A stretch of 64,000 nt of DNA from Streptomyces varsoviensis (GCF_000718635.1 NZ_JOBF01000004.1:1-64000); one strand, 5' to 3'; shown: positions 1 through 12,248, counted from the first letter of the stretch. Made by a program: numbers and translations. Notes: generated from the sequence alone by a model not told the origin.

Positions 1-1
1 C

Positions 2-208
2 CCCCACACCCCTCACACGCCCCAAGCCCCCCTGCCGCCCGCCTATCCCCCCACGCCCCCGTACTCCTCGCCGCGGCCCGCCGCGCCCTACCGGCACGCG
101 GCCGCACGTAAGCGTCAGCAGGGCCCGCCGGCGAAGGTCGCGGTGCCGATCGTGATCGTCGCGCTGCTCTGCCTGGTGGTGGGCATCTGGGCGCTCAGCG
201 TGAGTTGA
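2..208 (+). CDS. C-terminal part of a Pro-rich single-pass membrane protein (5' truncated)
   Basis: An open frame enters from the left edge and stops at TGA 206-208. The visible 68 residues are a Pro/Tyr-rich, low-complexity stretch, then a basic patch (AARKRQQ), then one hydrophobic segment (about VAVPIVIVALLCLVVGIWAL) ending almost at the C-terminus. That is the layout of a tail-anchored or C-terminally anchored small membrane protein with a disordered cytoplasmic part. The start lies outside the window. I do not recognise the family and assign no function. It runs convergently toward the DLW-39 gene. Confidence 0.6.
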   Translation, partial: PHTPHTPQAPLPPAYPPTPPYSSPRPAAPYRHAAARKRQQGPPAKVAVPIVIVALLCLVVGIWALSVS

Positions 209-246
209 TTAACACCAGCAACGGCGAAATTCACACAAGCAAATAT

Positions 247-274
247 CTTGCGGGCAGTTACTTGCGGGCAGTTA
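247..274. repeat. 14-bp perfect tandem duplication
   Basis: CTTGCGGGCAGTTA occurs twice head to tail at 247-260 and 261-274, in the AT-richer gap between two convergent genes. It is probably a replication-slippage duplication. No function is suggested. Confidence 0.7.
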
Positions 275-311
275 CGCACCGAACACGAAGCGACATTCTC
301 CGCCAATGAAA

Positions 312-347
312 ACGGGGCCCCGATCGCCTCAGCGATCAGAGCCCCGT
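312..347 (-). terminator. Rho-independent terminator of the DLW-39 gene
   Basis: Inverted repeat ACGGGGC (312-318)/GCCCCGT (341-347) with inner arms GATCGC (322-327)/GCGATC (332-337) and a small loop. On the minus strand it is followed by a T-rich tail (TTTTCATT), so it fits termination of the leftward gene whose stop is at 362. Confidence 0.75.
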
Positions 348-361
348 CCGGGGTAGTCGTC

Positions 362-496
362 TCACACACCCGAACCTGCGGGCACGGAGTCGGTCGCCTC
401 CGTCCACAGATCCTGCTCGGCGCGATCCGCCTGGATCTGGCGGTACACGAGGAGACCGCCGATGGCGGCCAGGGCGACCAGGAGAAGCTTCTTCAC
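362..496 (-). CDS. DLW-39 family small protein
   Basis: A 44-residue protein starting with GTG at 496 (VKKLLLVALAAIGGLLVYRQ...). It has an N-terminal hydrophobic helix of about 14 residues after two lysines, then an acidic, amphipathic tail containing the D-L-W triplet that names the family. DLW-39 proteins are tiny actinobacterial proteins coded near gyrA and tRNA-Ile; their function is unknown. An in-frame upstream extension to 556 is possible, but the GTG start gives the conserved short form. A strong terminator follows immediately. The protein is likely membrane-associated, which is inference from the hydrophobic segment. Confidence 0.8.
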   Translation of the reverse strand: MKKLLLVALAAIGGLLVYRQIQADRAEQDLWTEATDSVPAGSGV

Positions 497-1177
497 CGCG
501 CGACCTCGTCTTTCATTGACGTAGGGGACCTTCTGGTGGCCGATGATACACACCACCCGATATCGATCGGTGACCTGCGTCCGCCGTCAACTCCGCCTCC
601 GCACAAAATGAATCACCCAGGCCGGAAAATCCCGTACGGGCGGGCCGACGCGGCCCGTACGACCGGCAACGCACCCGCGCCCTCCCCTTATCACGCGCGA
701 GGCCGAACGAGTGCAAATGAAAATGCACATGCCACCTCGGCCCCCGTACCCCGAATTTGCTGACGCTCAAGGCCACGAGCCCGCTCCGGCCATACAACGC
801 CGGAGAGCTCTGACCGTGCTCTCCCACCCGTAGAGCCGGTCGTCGAGGTCGCGTACGCACCGTTCGTGCTGCCACGGCGTCAGAGCGCGGCGCGCTCCAC
901 CGCTTGGGCGTGAACGGCCCTCTATTCGTCGTGCACAGGGCCTACGCGCTCCTCGTACCGCCCGGTGCCCCGGCCACATGGGACGCAGCAGCCGAGTGCG
1001 TCACGACGACCGCGCGCGAGGCCCGCTACATGGGCCCGCCCTCTCCCCACGTCTGTGCGGCGCGGAGGCACGGCCTGGGGGCTCGTACCGAGCGGGGCCC
1101 TGGGTGGCGGCGTGGCGCGCGTGCATCCGCTGTCCGACGGGAGCCCGTCCCCACAACCAAGCTCCAAAACGCAAGCC
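497..1177. other. Long intergenic region without a convincing gene
   Basis: This 0.68-kb stretch lies between the DLW-39 start and the tRNA-Ile terminator. Open frames exist on both strands but are Arg/Pro-rich and look like GC-bias artefacts. The part nearest DLW-39 (about 540-640) is AT-richer and probably holds its promoter. A short inverted repeat GTGCA/TGCAC lies at 711-728. A tRNA-Ala gene, which often accompanies tRNA-Ile here in actinobacteria, is not visible on either strand. Confidence 0.5.
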
Positions 1178-1215
1178 AAAGGGCCCCGGTCGAAGAATCT
1201 CGACCGGGGCCCTTT
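1178..1215 (-). terminator. Strong terminator downstream of tRNA-Ile
   Basis: A perfect 16-bp stem, AAAGGGCCCCGGTCGA (1178-1193) against its complement at 1200-1215, with a 6-nt loop. It sits just downstream of tRNA-Ile on the minus strand. Confidence 0.85.
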
Positions 1216-1222
1216 CACGCGG

Positions 1223-1296
1223 TGGGGCTAACAGGACTTGAACCTGTGGCCTCTTCCTTATCAGGGAAGCGCTCTAACCGTCTGAGCTATAGCCCC
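1223..1296 (-). tRNA. tRNA-Ile (GAT anticodon)
   Basis: The minus strand folds as a 74-nt cloverleaf. The acceptor GGGGCTA pairs with TAGCCCC, the D-stem is GCTC/GAGC, the anticodon arm CTTCC-CTGATAA-GGAAG has anticodon GAT, and the T-arm is ACAGG-TTCAAGT-CCTGT. The discriminator base is A. A full CCA end is not encoded (the genome reads ACCG), so CCA is added after transcription, presumably by the cca product coded at 31456. A 16-bp terminator stem follows. Confidence 0.95.
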
Positions 1297-1423
1297 GCGC
1301 TGCACCGAAAGATTAGCGCACCCGGGGCCAAGTCCCAAAATCGATAGCCGAGGCCCAGTCGGAGGTCGGCCGTCGCCCAGCCGGAGGTCGGCCGGAGGTC
1401 TGCTCGTCCGGCCGCCCCGCGGC

Positions 1424-2146
1424 CTACTCGTCCTCGGCGAGCGTGAGCTCCACGCCGCCCACGAAGCCGGCCGACAGGTTGTAGATAAAGGCCCCCAGCG
1501 TGGCCAGGGCCGTCGCCAGGACCACGTCGATCACCGCGATGATCGACGTGAAGAGCAGCACGCGCGGCAGCGACAGGAACGACTGGAGGTCGAATCCGCC
1601 GCCGTTGTTGGCGTCCGTGGCCTCGCTGATCGTGCCGCCGACGGTGGAGAAGACGCCCATGGCGTCCATGACCATCCACAGCACCGACGCCGCCACGATC
1701 GTGCACACGCCGAGCGCGATCGAGAGCAGGAAGCTGACCTTCATCACCGACCACGGGTCGGCCTTCGCCACCCGCAGCCGTGCCTTGCGCGTACGCGGTT
1801 CCGTACGGACACCAGTCCGCGGCACCCGCACGCCGTGCTGTTCCGATCCGCCCGCGGTGCCACCGCCCGTACCGCCCGCGGCACCACCGCCCGTACGCTC
1901 CGCCGGCGGCGCGTACGCCTGCGGCGGGTGGTACGGCTGCGCGGGCTGCTTCTGCCCCCGACGCTCGCCGGGCAGCGGCCCCGACGCGTACGCGTCGTAC
2001 GGCTGCGACCCTCGGGTGTCCGTCACGGTTCCCCCCTGGGAGTCTGCGGCAGCACCCCGGGCGCCGGCCGTATCGGTGGCGGGCCCGCCAGGCTTTCGCC
2101 CCCCGGCACCCGCACCGCTCGCCGCGGCGCCCGTGGCTCCACTCAA
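1424..2146 (-). CDS. DUF3566 family transmembrane protein
   Basis: 240 residues. Residues 1-130 are Gly/Ala/Pro-rich and probably disordered and cytoplasmic. A basic linker (RKARLRVAKADPWSVMKVSF) leads into two hydrophobic helices, one near residues 135-160 (LLSIALGVCTIVAASVLWMV) and one near 195-225 (VLLFTSIIAVIDVVLATALATLG), and an acidic C-terminus. This matches DUF3566 proteins, coded directly downstream of gyrA across actinobacteria (Rv0007 in M. tuberculosis); the family's role is unsettled. The start is TTG at 2146. Its ribosome-binding site GAGGAG lies inside the last gyrA codons, and the gyrA stop is only 3 bp away, so translation is likely coupled to gyrA. Confidence 0.85.
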   Translation of the reverse strand: MSGATGAAASGAGAGGRKPGGPATDTAGARGAAADSQGGTVTDTRGSQPYDAYASGPLPGERRGQKQPAQPYHPPQAYAPPAERTGGGAAGGTGGGTAGGSEQHGVRVPRTGVRTEPRTRKARLRVAKADPWSVMKVSFLLSIALGVCTIVAASVLWMVMDAMGVFSTVGGTISEATDANNGGGFDLQSFLSLPRVLLFTSIIAVIDVVLATALATLGAFIYNLSAGFVGGVELTLAEDE

Positions 2147-2149
2147 GAC

Positions 2150-4771
2150 TTACTCCTCGGTCTCCTCGGCCGGGGGCGCCTCGCCCTCGGCCGCCTCGGG
2201 CCCGTCATCCGCGGCTGCGTCGGCCAACTCCACGACCTCTTCAGCCTCGCGACCGGCCTCGGCGTTCCTGGCGATGCCCACAACGGCATCGCGCTTACCC
2301 AGGTTGATCAGTTGGACGCCCATGGTGTCACGGCCCGTCTCCCTGACCTCGCTGACCCGCGTACGGATCACGCCGCCGCTCAGCGTGATGGCGAGGATCT
2401 CATCGCTCTCCTCCACCACCAGTGCGCCGACCAGCGAACCACGATCCTCCACGATCTTGGCGGCCTTGATGCCCAGCCCACCTCGACCCTGGACGCGGTA
2501 CTCGTCGACATCCGTGCGCTTCGCGTATCCACCATCCGTAGCGGTGAAGACGAACGTACCGGCACGCACGACATTCATCGAGAGGAGCTCGTCTCCCTCC
2601 CGGAAGCTCATTCCCTTGACGCCCGACGTGGCACGCCCCATGGGACGCAGAGCCTCATCCGTGGCGGTGAACCGGATCGACTGCGCCTTCTTGCTGATCA
2701 GAAGTAGATCATCTTCGGAGGAGACCAACTCCGCCCCGATCAGCTCGTCCTCGGTCCCGTCCTCCGCCTCCCGGAGGTTGATCGCGATGACACCACCCGA
2801 ACGCGGGGAATCGTAGTCCTTGAGCGGAGTCTTCTTCACCAGGCCCGACTTCGTCGCCAGGACCAGGTACGGAACGGCCTCGTAGTCCCGGATCGCCAGG
2901 ATCTGCGCGATCTGCTCGTCCGGCTGGAACGCGAGCAGGTTGGCCACGTGCTGGCCGCGCGCCTCCCGGCCGGCGTCCGGCAGTTCGTACGCCTTCGCCC
3001 GGTACACCCGGCCCTTGTTGGTGAAGAACAGCAGCCAGTGGTGGGTGGTGGAGACGAAGAAGTGGTCGACGATGTCGTCCTGCTTGAGCTTCGTGCCGCG
3101 CACGCCCTTGCCGCCGCGCTTCTGCGAGCGGTAGTCCTCGCTCTTGGTGCGCTTGACGTAGCCGCCCTTGGTGATCGTGACGACGATGTCCTCCTCGGCG
3201 ATCAGGTCCTCGATGGACATGTCGCCGTCGAAGGGCACCAGCTTCGAGCGCCGGTCGTCGCCGAACTTGTCGACGATCGCCTGCAGCTCCTCGCTGATGA
3301 TCTGCCGCTGCCGCTCCGGCGAGGCGAGGATCGCGTTGTACTCGTCGATCTTGGCCTGGAGTTCGTCGTGCTCGGCGGTGATCTTGCGGTGCTCCAGCGC
3401 GGCGAGGCGCCTGAGCTGCATCTCCAGGATCGCGTTGGCCTGGATCTCGTCGATCGTCAGCAGGCCCATCAGGCCCTCGCGCGCGACCTCGACGGTCTCG
3501 CTGCGCCGGATCAGCGCGATGACCTCGTCGATGGCGTCCAGGGCCTTCAGCAGGCCGCGCAGGATGTGCGCGCGCTCCTCGGCCTTGCGCAGCCTGAAGC
3601 GCGTACGCCGGACGATGACCTCGATCTGGTGCGTCACCCAGTTGCGGATGAACGCGTCGATCGACAGCGTGCGCGGCACCCCGTCGACCAGCGCCAGCAT
3701 GTTCGCGCCGAAGTTCGTCTGCAGATCGGTGTGCTTGTAGAGGTTGTTGAGCACGACCTTGGCGACGGCGTCCCGCTTGAGGACGACCACCAGCCGCTGG
3801 CCGGTGCGCGAGGACGTCTCGTCCCGTACGTCCGCGATGCCGCCGATCTTGCCGTCCTTGACCAGGTCGGCGATCTTCTGCGCGAGGTTGTCCGGGTTCA
3901 CCTGGTACGGCAGCTCGGTGACCACCAGGCACTGCCGGTTCTGGATCTCCTCGACGGCCACGACCGCGCGCATCGTGATCGAGCCGCGGCCCGTGCGGTA
4001 CGCCTCCTCGATGCCCTTGCGGCCCACCACCAGCGCGCCGGTCGGGAAGTCCGGGCCCTTGATGCGGTCGATGAGCGCGTCGAGCAGCTCCTCCGGGGTG
4101 GCCTCGGGGTTCGCCAGATACCACTGAGCGCCGTCCGCGACCTCGCGGAGATTGTGCGGCGGGATATTGGTCGCCATACCGACCGCGATGCCCGCCGAAC
4201 CATTGATCAGCAGATTCGGGAACCGGGCCGGCAGAACCGTCGGCTCCTGATTGCGGCCGTCGTAGTTGTCCTGGAATTCGACGGTCTCCTCGTCGATGTC
4301 CCGGAGCATCTCCATGGCCAGCGGCATCATCTTGCACTCGGTGTACCGCATGGCCGCGGCCGGGTCATTGCCCGGGGAACCGAAGTTGCCGTTGGAATCC
4401 ACCAGCGGCATCCGCATCGACCAGTGCTGCGCCAGGCGCACCAGCGCGTCATAGATCGAGGAGTCGCCGTGCGGGTGGTACGTACCCATCACGTCGCCGA
4501 CGACGCGCGCGCACTTGTAGAAGCCCTTCTCGGGCCGGTAACCGCCGTCGTACATCGCGTAGAGCACGCGCCGGTGCACGGGCTTGAGACCATCGCGCAC
4601 ATCGGGCAGCGCACGCGAGACGATCACGCTCATCGCGTAGTCGAGATACGAGCGCTGCATCTCCGTTTCGAGCCCGACGGGCTCGACGCGCATTCCCACG
4701 CCCTCCACGGCGGCGGGCTCGCCCTCCGGGGTCACGGAACCCACGGGAATGTCAGGTGTGTCGTCGGCCAT
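2150..4771 (-). CDS. gyrA: DNA gyrase subunit A
   Basis: 873 residues, normal length for Streptomyces GyrA. It is the breakage-reunion subunit of gyrase, which introduces negative supercoils in an ATP-driven A2B2 complex. The catalytic Tyr is Y143 in [10 protein letters not shown]. The quinolone-resistance region HGDSSIYD (residues 101-108) keeps Ser and Asp at the positions usually mutated, so it reads as the sensitive type. The GyrA box QKRGGKG, needed for DNA wrapping, is present in the C-terminal beta-pinwheel. The tail is strongly acidic (about 30 residues rich in Glu and Ala). The gene lies 72 bp downstream of gyrB in the same direction and is followed within 3 bp by the DUF3566 gene, so the three are probably one operon. 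Confidence 0.98.
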   Translation of the reverse strand: MADDTPDIPVGSVTPEGEPAAVEGVGMRVEPVGLETEMQRSYLDYAMSVIVSRALPDVRDGLKPVHRRVLYAMYDGGYRPEKGFYKCARVVGDVMGTYHPHGDSSIYDALVRLAQHWSMRMPLVDSNGNFGSPGNDPAAAMRYTECKMMPLAMEMLRDIDEETVEFQDNYDGRNQEPTVLPARFPNLLINGSAGIAVGMATNIPPHNLREVADGAQWYLANPEATPEELLDALIDRIKGPDFPTGALVVGRKGIEEAYRTGRGSITMRAVVAVEEIQNRQCLVVTELPYQVNPDNLAQKIADLVKDGKIGGIADVRDETSSRTGQRLVVVLKRDAVAKVVLNNLYKHTDLQTNFGANMLALVDGVPRTLSIDAFIRNWVTHQIEVIVRRTRFRLRKAEERAHILRGLLKALDAIDEVIALIRRSETVEVAREGLMGLLTIDEIQANAILEMQLRRLAALEHRKITAEHDELQAKIDEYNAILASPERQRQIISEELQAIVDKFGDDRRSKLVPFDGDMSIEDLIAEEDIVVTITKGGYVKRTKSEDYRSQKRGGKGVRGTKLKQDDIVDHFFVSTTHHWLLFFTNKGRVYRAKAYELPDAGREARGQHVANLLAFQPDEQIAQILAIRDYEAVPYLVLATKSGLVKKTPLKDYDSPRSGGVIAINLREAEDGTEDELIGAELVSSEDDLLLISKKAQSIRFTATDEALRPMGRATSGVKGMSFREGDELLSMNVVRAGTFVFTATDGGYAKRTDVDEYRVQGRGGLGIKAAKIVEDRGSLVGALVVEESDEILAITLSGGVIRTRVSEVRETGRDTMGVQLINLGKRDAVVGIARNAEAGREAEEVVELADAAADDGPEAAEGEAPPAEETEE

Positions 4772-4843
4772 TGCTGTTCAAAGTCCTTTCGAGCTGCGGC
4801 TGGAAAATCCCGTGGCCCATCACCAGGGACGCGCCGGCAGGGC

Positions 4844-7176
<2,333 letters not shown>

Positions 7177-7788
7177 TCACCCGTACGTATCCCCGCGGCC
7201 GCGGCTCCCCGGCGCGCGCAGCGGCCCGTACCGCCGGCCCGGCCCGCCGGGCCCCGACACCTTGATCAGACGGACCGTCCCCGGCCCCAGATCCGCGTTC
7301 AGCCGGGCCACCAACTGCGGTGCCAGCAAACGGAGTTGAGTCGCCCACGCGGTCGAGTCGCAGAGCACCGACAGCACCCGGGCGTCCTCGTCGTACCGCT
7401 GCGGCTCGCAGTGCTGCGCCACCTCCGGCCCCACCATCTGCGACCAGCGGCCCATCACACCGCCCACCGCGGCCGGCGTCTCCCAGCCACGCTCCGTGAT
7501 CAACCGGTTGATCGCCGCGCCCAGCGGCAGGGGGTCACGGCCGTCCGCCCGCGCACCGGAGCGCACGCCCCCACGCCGGGCCTGCCGCTTCTGCTGCACC
7601 GCGTCGCCGCGCGCCCGCGCCTGCTCCTTCGCCGCCCGCAACGCCACCCGCGCCAGATCCACCCCGGACGGCTCCGGCGCCCCCGAAGACCGCTCGGCGG
7701 CCGGCGGCTGCCCCGAAGAAGAAGGCGCGCCCGGCGCGCCCGGGGGCGTACGGGGCTGCGACGCGGAGTCCCACGGCTGCTCACTCAT
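7177..7788 (-). CDS. DUF721 (DciA-like) protein, probable replicative helicase loader
   Basis: 203 residues. The first 75 are Pro/Ala/Ser-rich and basic. The DUF721 core (about 85-180) contains [37 protein letters not shown], then an [26 protein letters not shown] segment that resembles a KH-like fold. DUF721 proteins of the DciA group bind DnaB and help load it at the origin in bacteria without DnaC. Its ATG overlaps the recF stop (ATGA, 7785-7788), so it is translationally coupled to recF. The position in the recF-gyrB interval is conserved in Streptomyces. Its likely partner, DnaB, is coded at 48 kb in this window. Confidence 0.85.
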   Translation of the reverse strand: MSEQPWDSASQPRTPPGAPGAPSSSGQPPAAERSSGAPEPSGVDLARVALRAAKEQARARGDAVQQKRQARRGGVRSGARADGRDPLPLGAAINRLITERGWETPAAVGGVMGRWSQMVGPEVAQHCEPQRYDEDARVLSVLCDSTAWATQLRLLAPQLVARLNADLGPGTVRLIKVSGPGGPGRRYGPLRAPGSRGRGDTYG

Positions 7789-8945
7789 ACGCGCTCGACC
7801 ACGCCCTCCGACACCGCGAACCGCGCCCCCGTCAGCACGCCCGGCACATCGTCGCCCACCGCCGCCGTCACCAGCACCTGCTCGCCCGGCGCGACCAGCT
7901 CCGCCAGCCGCTCCCGCCGCCGCACATCGAGCTCCGCGAAGACATCGTCCAGCACCAGCACCGGCTCCCCGCCCTCGGCCCGCAGCAGCTCGTACGAGGC
8001 CAGCCGCAGCGCCAGCGCGTACGACCAGGACTCGCCGTGGCTCGCGTACCCCTTCGCCGGCAGCCGGCCCAGATTCAGCAGCAGATCGTCGCGGTGCGGA
8101 CCCACCAGCGTCACCCCGCGCTCGATCTCCTGCTTGCGCGCCCCCTCCAGCGCCGCGAGCACCAGCGGGAACAACTCCTCCCGGCTCGGCGTCCCCGCCG
8201 CGCCAGGGGCCCCCGCGGCCGCCTCCTCAAGCGCCTCGCCCGCCGAACCGCGGTACCCCAGTGTCACCGGGCCACCCCCCGGCGCCAGCCGCTCGTACGC
8301 CTTGTCGGCCAACGGCTGCAACGTCGCCACCAGGTCCAGCCGCGCCGCCAGCAGCTCCGCCGCCGCCCGCGCCAGATGCTGGTCCCACACGTCCAGCGTC
8401 GACAGATCGAGCTGCCGACCGCCGTGGCGCCGCGCCATCGCCGCGGTCTTGAGCAACGTATTGCGCTGCTTGAGCACCCGGTCGTAGTCCGAGCGCACCC
8501 CCGCCATCCGCGGCGACCGGGCCGTGATCAGCTCGTCCAGGAACCGGCGCCGCTCGCCCGGATCGCCCTTGACCAGCGCCAGATCCTCCGGCGCGAACAG
8601 CACCGTACGCACGATGCCCAGCACATCCCGCGGCCTGACCTGCGACGACCGGTTGATACGGGCCCGATTCGCGCGCCCCGGGTTCAGCTCCAGCTCGACG
8701 AGCTGCTGCCGCTCACCCTGCACCACCTGGGCCCGTACGATCGCCCGCTCCGCCCCCGCCCGCACCAGCGGCGCGTCGGAGGAGACCCGGTGGCTGCCGA
8801 GGGTCGCCAGATAGCCGACCGCCTCGACGAGATTGGTCTTCCCCTGGCCATTGGGTCCCACGAAAACCGTCACGCCCGGATCGAGCGGAACCTCGACCCG
8901 GGCGTACGAGCGGAAGTCGGCCAGCGACAAATGCGAAACGTGCAT
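7785..8945 (-). CDS. recF: DNA replication/repair protein RecF
   Basis: 386 residues. An ABC/SMC-like ATPase that binds gapped DNA and helps RecO and RecR load RecA at stalled forks. Walker A is GPNGQGKT (residues 30-37), and Walker B with D-loop is [11 protein letters not shown] near residue 320. Other RecF features include [15 protein letters not shown] and [13 protein letters not shown]. The length is normal. The start ATG at 8945 is preceded by a gap of only 47 bp from gnd. It overlaps the DciA-like gene by 4 bp. The dnaN-gnd-recF-dciA-gyrB order is the usual Streptomyces arrangement. Confidence 0.97.
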   Translation of the reverse strand: MHVSHLSLADFRSYARVEVPLDPGVTVFVGPNGQGKTNLVEAVGYLATLGSHRVSSDAPLVRAGAERAIVRAQVVQGERQQLVELELNPGRANRARINRSSQVRPRDVLGIVRTVLFAPEDLALVKGDPGERRRFLDELITARSPRMAGVRSDYDRVLKQRNTLLKTAAMARRHGGRQLDLSTLDVWDQHLARAAAELLAARLDLVATLQPLADKAYERLAPGGGPVTLGYRGSAGEALEEAAAGAPGAAGTPSREELFPLVLAALEGARKQEIERGVTLVGPHRDDLLLNLGRLPAKGYASHGESWSYALALRLASYELLRAEGGEPVLVLDDVFAELDVRRRERLAELVAPGEQVLVTAAVGDDVPGVLTGARFAVSEGVVERV

Positions 8946-8992
8946 GGGTGCGCGCCGACCTCCCCCGGCTGCCTACTACGTACCTGAGCTGC

Positions 8993-9871
8993 TTACTTCT
9001 TGTTCTCGACGGCGTGACCGCCGAACTGGTTGCGCAGCGCGGCGATCATCTTCATCTGCGGGGAGTCGTCCTGCCGGGACGCGAACCGCGCGAACAGCGA
9101 CGCCGTGATCGCCGGCAGCGGCACCGCATTGTCGATCGCGGCCTCCACCGTCCAGCGGCCCTCGCCCGAGTCCGCGGCGAAACCGCGCAGCTTCTCCAGG
9201 TGCTCGTCGTCGTCGAGCGCGTTGACCGCCAGGTCGAGCAGCCAGGAGCGGATGACCGTGCCCTCCTGCCAGCTCCGGAAGACCTCGCGCACGTCCGTGA
9301 CGGAGTCGACCTTCTCCAGCAGCTCCCAGCCCTCGGCGTACGCCTGCATCATCGCGTACTCGATGCCGTTGTGGACCATCTTGGCGAAGTGCCCGGCGCC
9401 GACCTTGCCCGCGTGGACCGAGCCGTACTCGCCCTCCGGCTTGAGCGCGTCGAAGATCGGCTGCACCTTCGCGACATCCTCGGTGGCCCCGCCGTACATC
9501 AGGGCGTAGCCGTTCTCCAGGCCCCAGACGCCGCCCGAGACGCCGCAGTCGACGAAGCCGATGCCCTTGGCCGCCAGCTCCTCGGCGTGCTTCTCGTCGT
9601 CCGTCCAGCGGGAGTTGCCGCCGTCGACGAGCACATCGCCGGGCGAGAGCAGCTCGGACAGCTCGTCGACGGTGGACTGGGTCGCCGCGCCCGCGGGGAC
9701 CATGACCCACACCACGCGCGGACCCTTGAGCGAGTCCACGAGCTCATTGAGGCTCTGGACATCCGCGAGGTCCGGATTGCGGTCGTATCCGATGACGGTG
9801 TGGCCTGCGCGGCGGATGCGCTCGCGCATGTTGCCGCCCATCTTGCCGAGACCGACGAGACCGAGCTCCAT
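8993..9871 (-). CDS. gnd: 6-phosphogluconate dehydrogenase, decarboxylating (short form)
   Basis: 292 residues. It oxidises and decarboxylates 6-phosphogluconate to ribulose 5-phosphate in the pentose phosphate pathway. The Rossmann motif GLGKMGGNM is at residues 7-15, the substrate motif VDCGVSGGVWGLENG at about 107-121, and the catalytic Lys region FAKMVHNGIEYAMMQ at about 163-177. It belongs to the short, GndA-like form of about 300 residues, which lacks the long C-terminal domain of the 470-residue enzymes and often uses NAD; cofactor choice here is inference. It sits in the replication cluster between dnaN and recF, a conserved but functionally unexplained position in streptomycetes. Confidence 0.93.
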   Translation of the reverse strand: MELGLVGLGKMGGNMRERIRRAGHTVIGYDRNPDLADVQSLNELVDSLKGPRVVWVMVPAGAATQSTVDELSELLSPGDVLVDGGNSRWTDDEKHAEELAAKGIGFVDCGVSGGVWGLENGYALMYGGATEDVAKVQPIFDALKPEGEYGSVHAGKVGAGHFAKMVHNGIEYAMMQAYAEGWELLEKVDSVTDVREVFRSWQEGTVIRSWLLDLAVNALDDDEHLEKLRGFAADSGEGRWTVEAAIDNAVPLPAITASLFARFASRQDDSPQMKMIAALRNQFGGHAVENKK

Positions 9872-10061
9872 CAGTGATCCTCTATGCCGTAGTCGTTGCG
9901 ATTCGTACCTGAGACCGAGCCTACGCCCGAGGGTGCGTGCACACCTGTGGGCTCAGCCGCTCATCGGCCGACCGGCGGCGGGGCGGACCGGAGGGGCCGG
10001 AGCGGGGGGGCACCCCCGGAGTCCGGCCCGCCCCTCCGATGTCCCGGGCGTCGGCCGGACC

Positions 10062-11192
10062 TCAGCCCGACAGCCGCACCGGCATGATCAGGTACTTGTA
10101 CGCCTCATCCGCCTCGGCGTCCACCGCAGGCCGGCCGCTGAGCAGCGCGGGCTTCGTGGAGGTCGTGAAGGAGAGCTGGGCTACGGGCGAGTCGATCGCC
10201 GACAGCCCCTCCAGCAGGAAGCCCGGGTTGAAGGCGATCGAGATGTCGTCCCCGTCGAGCTGCGCGTCGACGCGCTCCACAGCCTGTGCGTCGTCGCTGG
10301 AGCCCGCCTCCAGGATCAGCACGCCCTGCTCGAAGCTGAGCCGCACCGGGGTGTTCCGCTCGGCCACCAGCGCCACACGCTTGACGGCTTCGACGAACGG
10401 CGCGGTCTCGATCACGGCGATGGAGTTGAACTCCGTCGGGAAGAGCGTGCGGTACTTCGGCAGGTCGCCTTCGAGCAGCCGGGTCGTCGTACGGCGGCCG
10501 GCGCCCTCGAAACCGATCAGCCCCTCGCCCGCGCCCGAGCCGGACAGCGCCAGCGACACCGTCTCGCCGCCGCTGAGCGACTTGGCGGTGTCCAGGAGCG
10601 TCTTGGCGGGCACCAGGGCGACCGCGGAGATGTCCGGGGTCTCCGGCTTCCACATGAACTCGCGGACGGCGAAGCGGTAGCGGTCGGTGGAGGCCAGGGT
10701 GACGGTGTCGCCCTCGATCTCGATCCGCACACCGGTCAGTACGGGCAGCGTGTCGTCGCGGCCGGCGGCGATGGCCACCTGGGCAGCGGCCGCGGCGAAG
10801 ACCTCACCGGGGACGGTGCCGGTGGCGGTCGGCATCTGCGGCAGCGCCGGGTACTCCTCCACAGGGAGTGTGTGGAGGGTGAACCGGGAGGAACCGCAGA
10901 CGACGGTGACCCGTACACCGTCGGTGGAAATCTCCACGGGGCGGTTGGGCAGCGCCCGGCAGATGTCGGCCAGCAGCCTGCCGGAGACCAGGACCGTGCC
11001 GCCCTCTTCCACGTCCGCCTCGACGGAGACGCGGGCCGAGACCTCGTAGTCGAAGCCCGACAGGCTCAGTGCGCCCTCCTCCGCCTTCAGCAGCAGGCCC
11101 GCGAGGACGGGCACCGGCGGACGGGCCGGGAGGCTCTTGGCCGCCCAGGCCACTGCCTCCGCGAGTACATCGCGCTCCACCCGGATCTTCAC
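10062..11192 (-). CDS. dnaN: DNA polymerase III sliding clamp (beta subunit)
   Basis: 376 residues with the three-repeat clamp fold. It begins KIRVERDVLAEAVAWAAKSLP and ends YKYLIMPVRLSG; the final M-P-[VM]-R-[LV] motif lines the partner-binding pocket. The ring tethers the replicative polymerase and repair factors to DNA. The start is GTG at 11192 with GGAGG nine bases upstream. The gene is the first one left of oriC and is read away from it. A 190-bp gap separates it from gnd. Confidence 0.97.
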   Translation of the reverse strand: MKIRVERDVLAEAVAWAAKSLPARPPVPVLAGLLLKAEEGALSLSGFDYEVSARVSVEADVEEGGTVLVSGRLLADICRALPNRPVEISTDGVRVTVVCGSSRFTLHTLPVEEYPALPQMPTATGTVPGEVFAAAAAQVAIAAGRDDTLPVLTGVRIEIEGDTVTLASTDRYRFAVREFMWKPETPDISAVALVPAKTLLDTAKSLSGGETVSLALSGSGAGEGLIGFEGAGRRTTTRLLEGDLPKYRTLFPTEFNSIAVIETAPFVEAVKRVALVAERNTPVRLSFEQGVLILEAGSSDDAQAVERVDAQLDGDDISIAFNPGFLLEGLSAIDSPVAQLSFTTSTKPALLSGRPAVDAEADEAYKYLIMPVRLSG

Positions 11193-11340
11193 CGGAAACC
11201 GCCTCCTGCTGTTGCTGGCTCGCCCTGCTGGCCTTCGTCGTCGGCTGATTTGCCGGAGACCAGTCTGACGTACGGCACCGACAGTCGGTGCGGCTCGGGG
11301 TCAAGTCGGGGCGAGAGGTGTCGGGCGGCGCGGAGCCGAG

Positions 11341-11903
11341 TTGTGCACAGGGCCCACTTCCAAACGAGTTCCCAGCTACATCTAAGTGGTCGTAGTAGTA
11401 GGCCTTGTGGAAACCGTGGACAACCCGTTTTGCGCAGGTCAGAGCGCGTTTTTTGTCCACTGGTCCTGTGGGCGGCACCCGTGGATAAACCGGTGTCTCT
11501 GTGGACCGCCGAAAGTTCTGCACACCCGATACACAGGCAGGGGGTACTTCTCCCCAGCGCCGTCCCCAGAAATACCCAGGTTCCCCACAGCCCAACCAAC
11601 CTCCTTGGTGTGACGCCTTTCACTCGCCACGGTGACCTCGGGTGTTGCGTTGCCGAACAGTGGACAGACGTGTGGAAAGGCTGTGCACAAGGCGGGCCTC
11701 CCTGTGGGCGGCCGGTGGACGACGGATCGGCCGCCTTGTGGGTCGAGAGTTCATCCACATCCTGTGGATGAGTGTTAGTCACAAATCCCCAAGCCGCTGA
11801 CCTCCCCTGATACTGCATCAGCGGCATGCCCTGTGGACGCGGTCTGGACAACGTGGCAGTCCCCAGGGTGTGGACGGAAGATTCTCCCCTCATCTGTGGA
11901 GAA
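11341..11903. other. oriC: Chromosomal replication origin (oriC) core, DnaA-box cluster
   Basis: The 1.1-kb gap between dnaN and dnaA carries many 9-mers close to the Streptomyces DnaA-box consensus TTGTCCACA, in both orientations. Forward: TTGTGCACA 11341, TTGTCCACT 11453, TTCCCCACA 11581, TCATCCACA 11751. Reverse: TGTGGAAAC 11406, CGTGGACAA 11415, CGTGGATAA 11480, AGTGGACAG 11659, TGTGGAAAG 11671, TGTGCACAA 11682, TGTGGATGA 11763, TGTGGACGC 11832, TGTGGACGG 11869, TGTGGAGAA 11903-11895. The cluster spans about 560 bp and is AT-richer than its surroundings. The dnaA-oriC-dnaN order is that of known Streptomyces origins. An AT-rich unwinding element is not obvious by eye. Confidence 0.92.
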
Positions 11904-11993
11904 GCGGCCCCGGCCGATCCAAAATCGAACAGCCCCGGCGGCCGTACACAGCTTGTGCAGCCCCGCCGACGCCGCTCGGCCGCCCCTCGACCG

Positions 11994-12070
11994 CCTTCCA
12001 CCGCCCTTCCGACGGCGCTCGGCCGGGCCGCGACCGTCCTTCCACTGCCCTTCCGGCGGCGCTCGGCCGG
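11994..12070. repeat. 33-bp imperfect direct repeat beside oriC
   Basis: Two 33-bp copies (11994-12026 and 12038-12070) share CCTTCCAC.GCCCTTCCG and end GGCGCTCGGCCGG, differing at two bases. A short CCCACTGCC triplication follows at about 12075-12105. The DNA between oriC and the dnaA stop is pyrimidine-rich and non-coding. No role is known to me. Confidence 0.75.
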
Positions 12071-12248
12071 CCCTCCCACTGCCCCCCACTGCCCCCCACT
12101 GCCTTCCGGTGCCTGCTGGCGTCTTTCGGCGGCCCTCCTGGGCGCGGCCTGACGCGGCCTGGCCTCTTGTGCGGGGCTGCCCCCTGGGTGGGGCCGCTTT
12201 GTGGGCAGGGCTGCCCCTGGACGGGTCCACAGCCTCTGGAAAGGCGAA

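Noticed and set aside
497..1222. tRNA-Ala gene beside tRNA-Ile
   Set aside because: I looked for the acceptor/T-arm pattern on both strands and found none in this interval; it may lie elsewhere.
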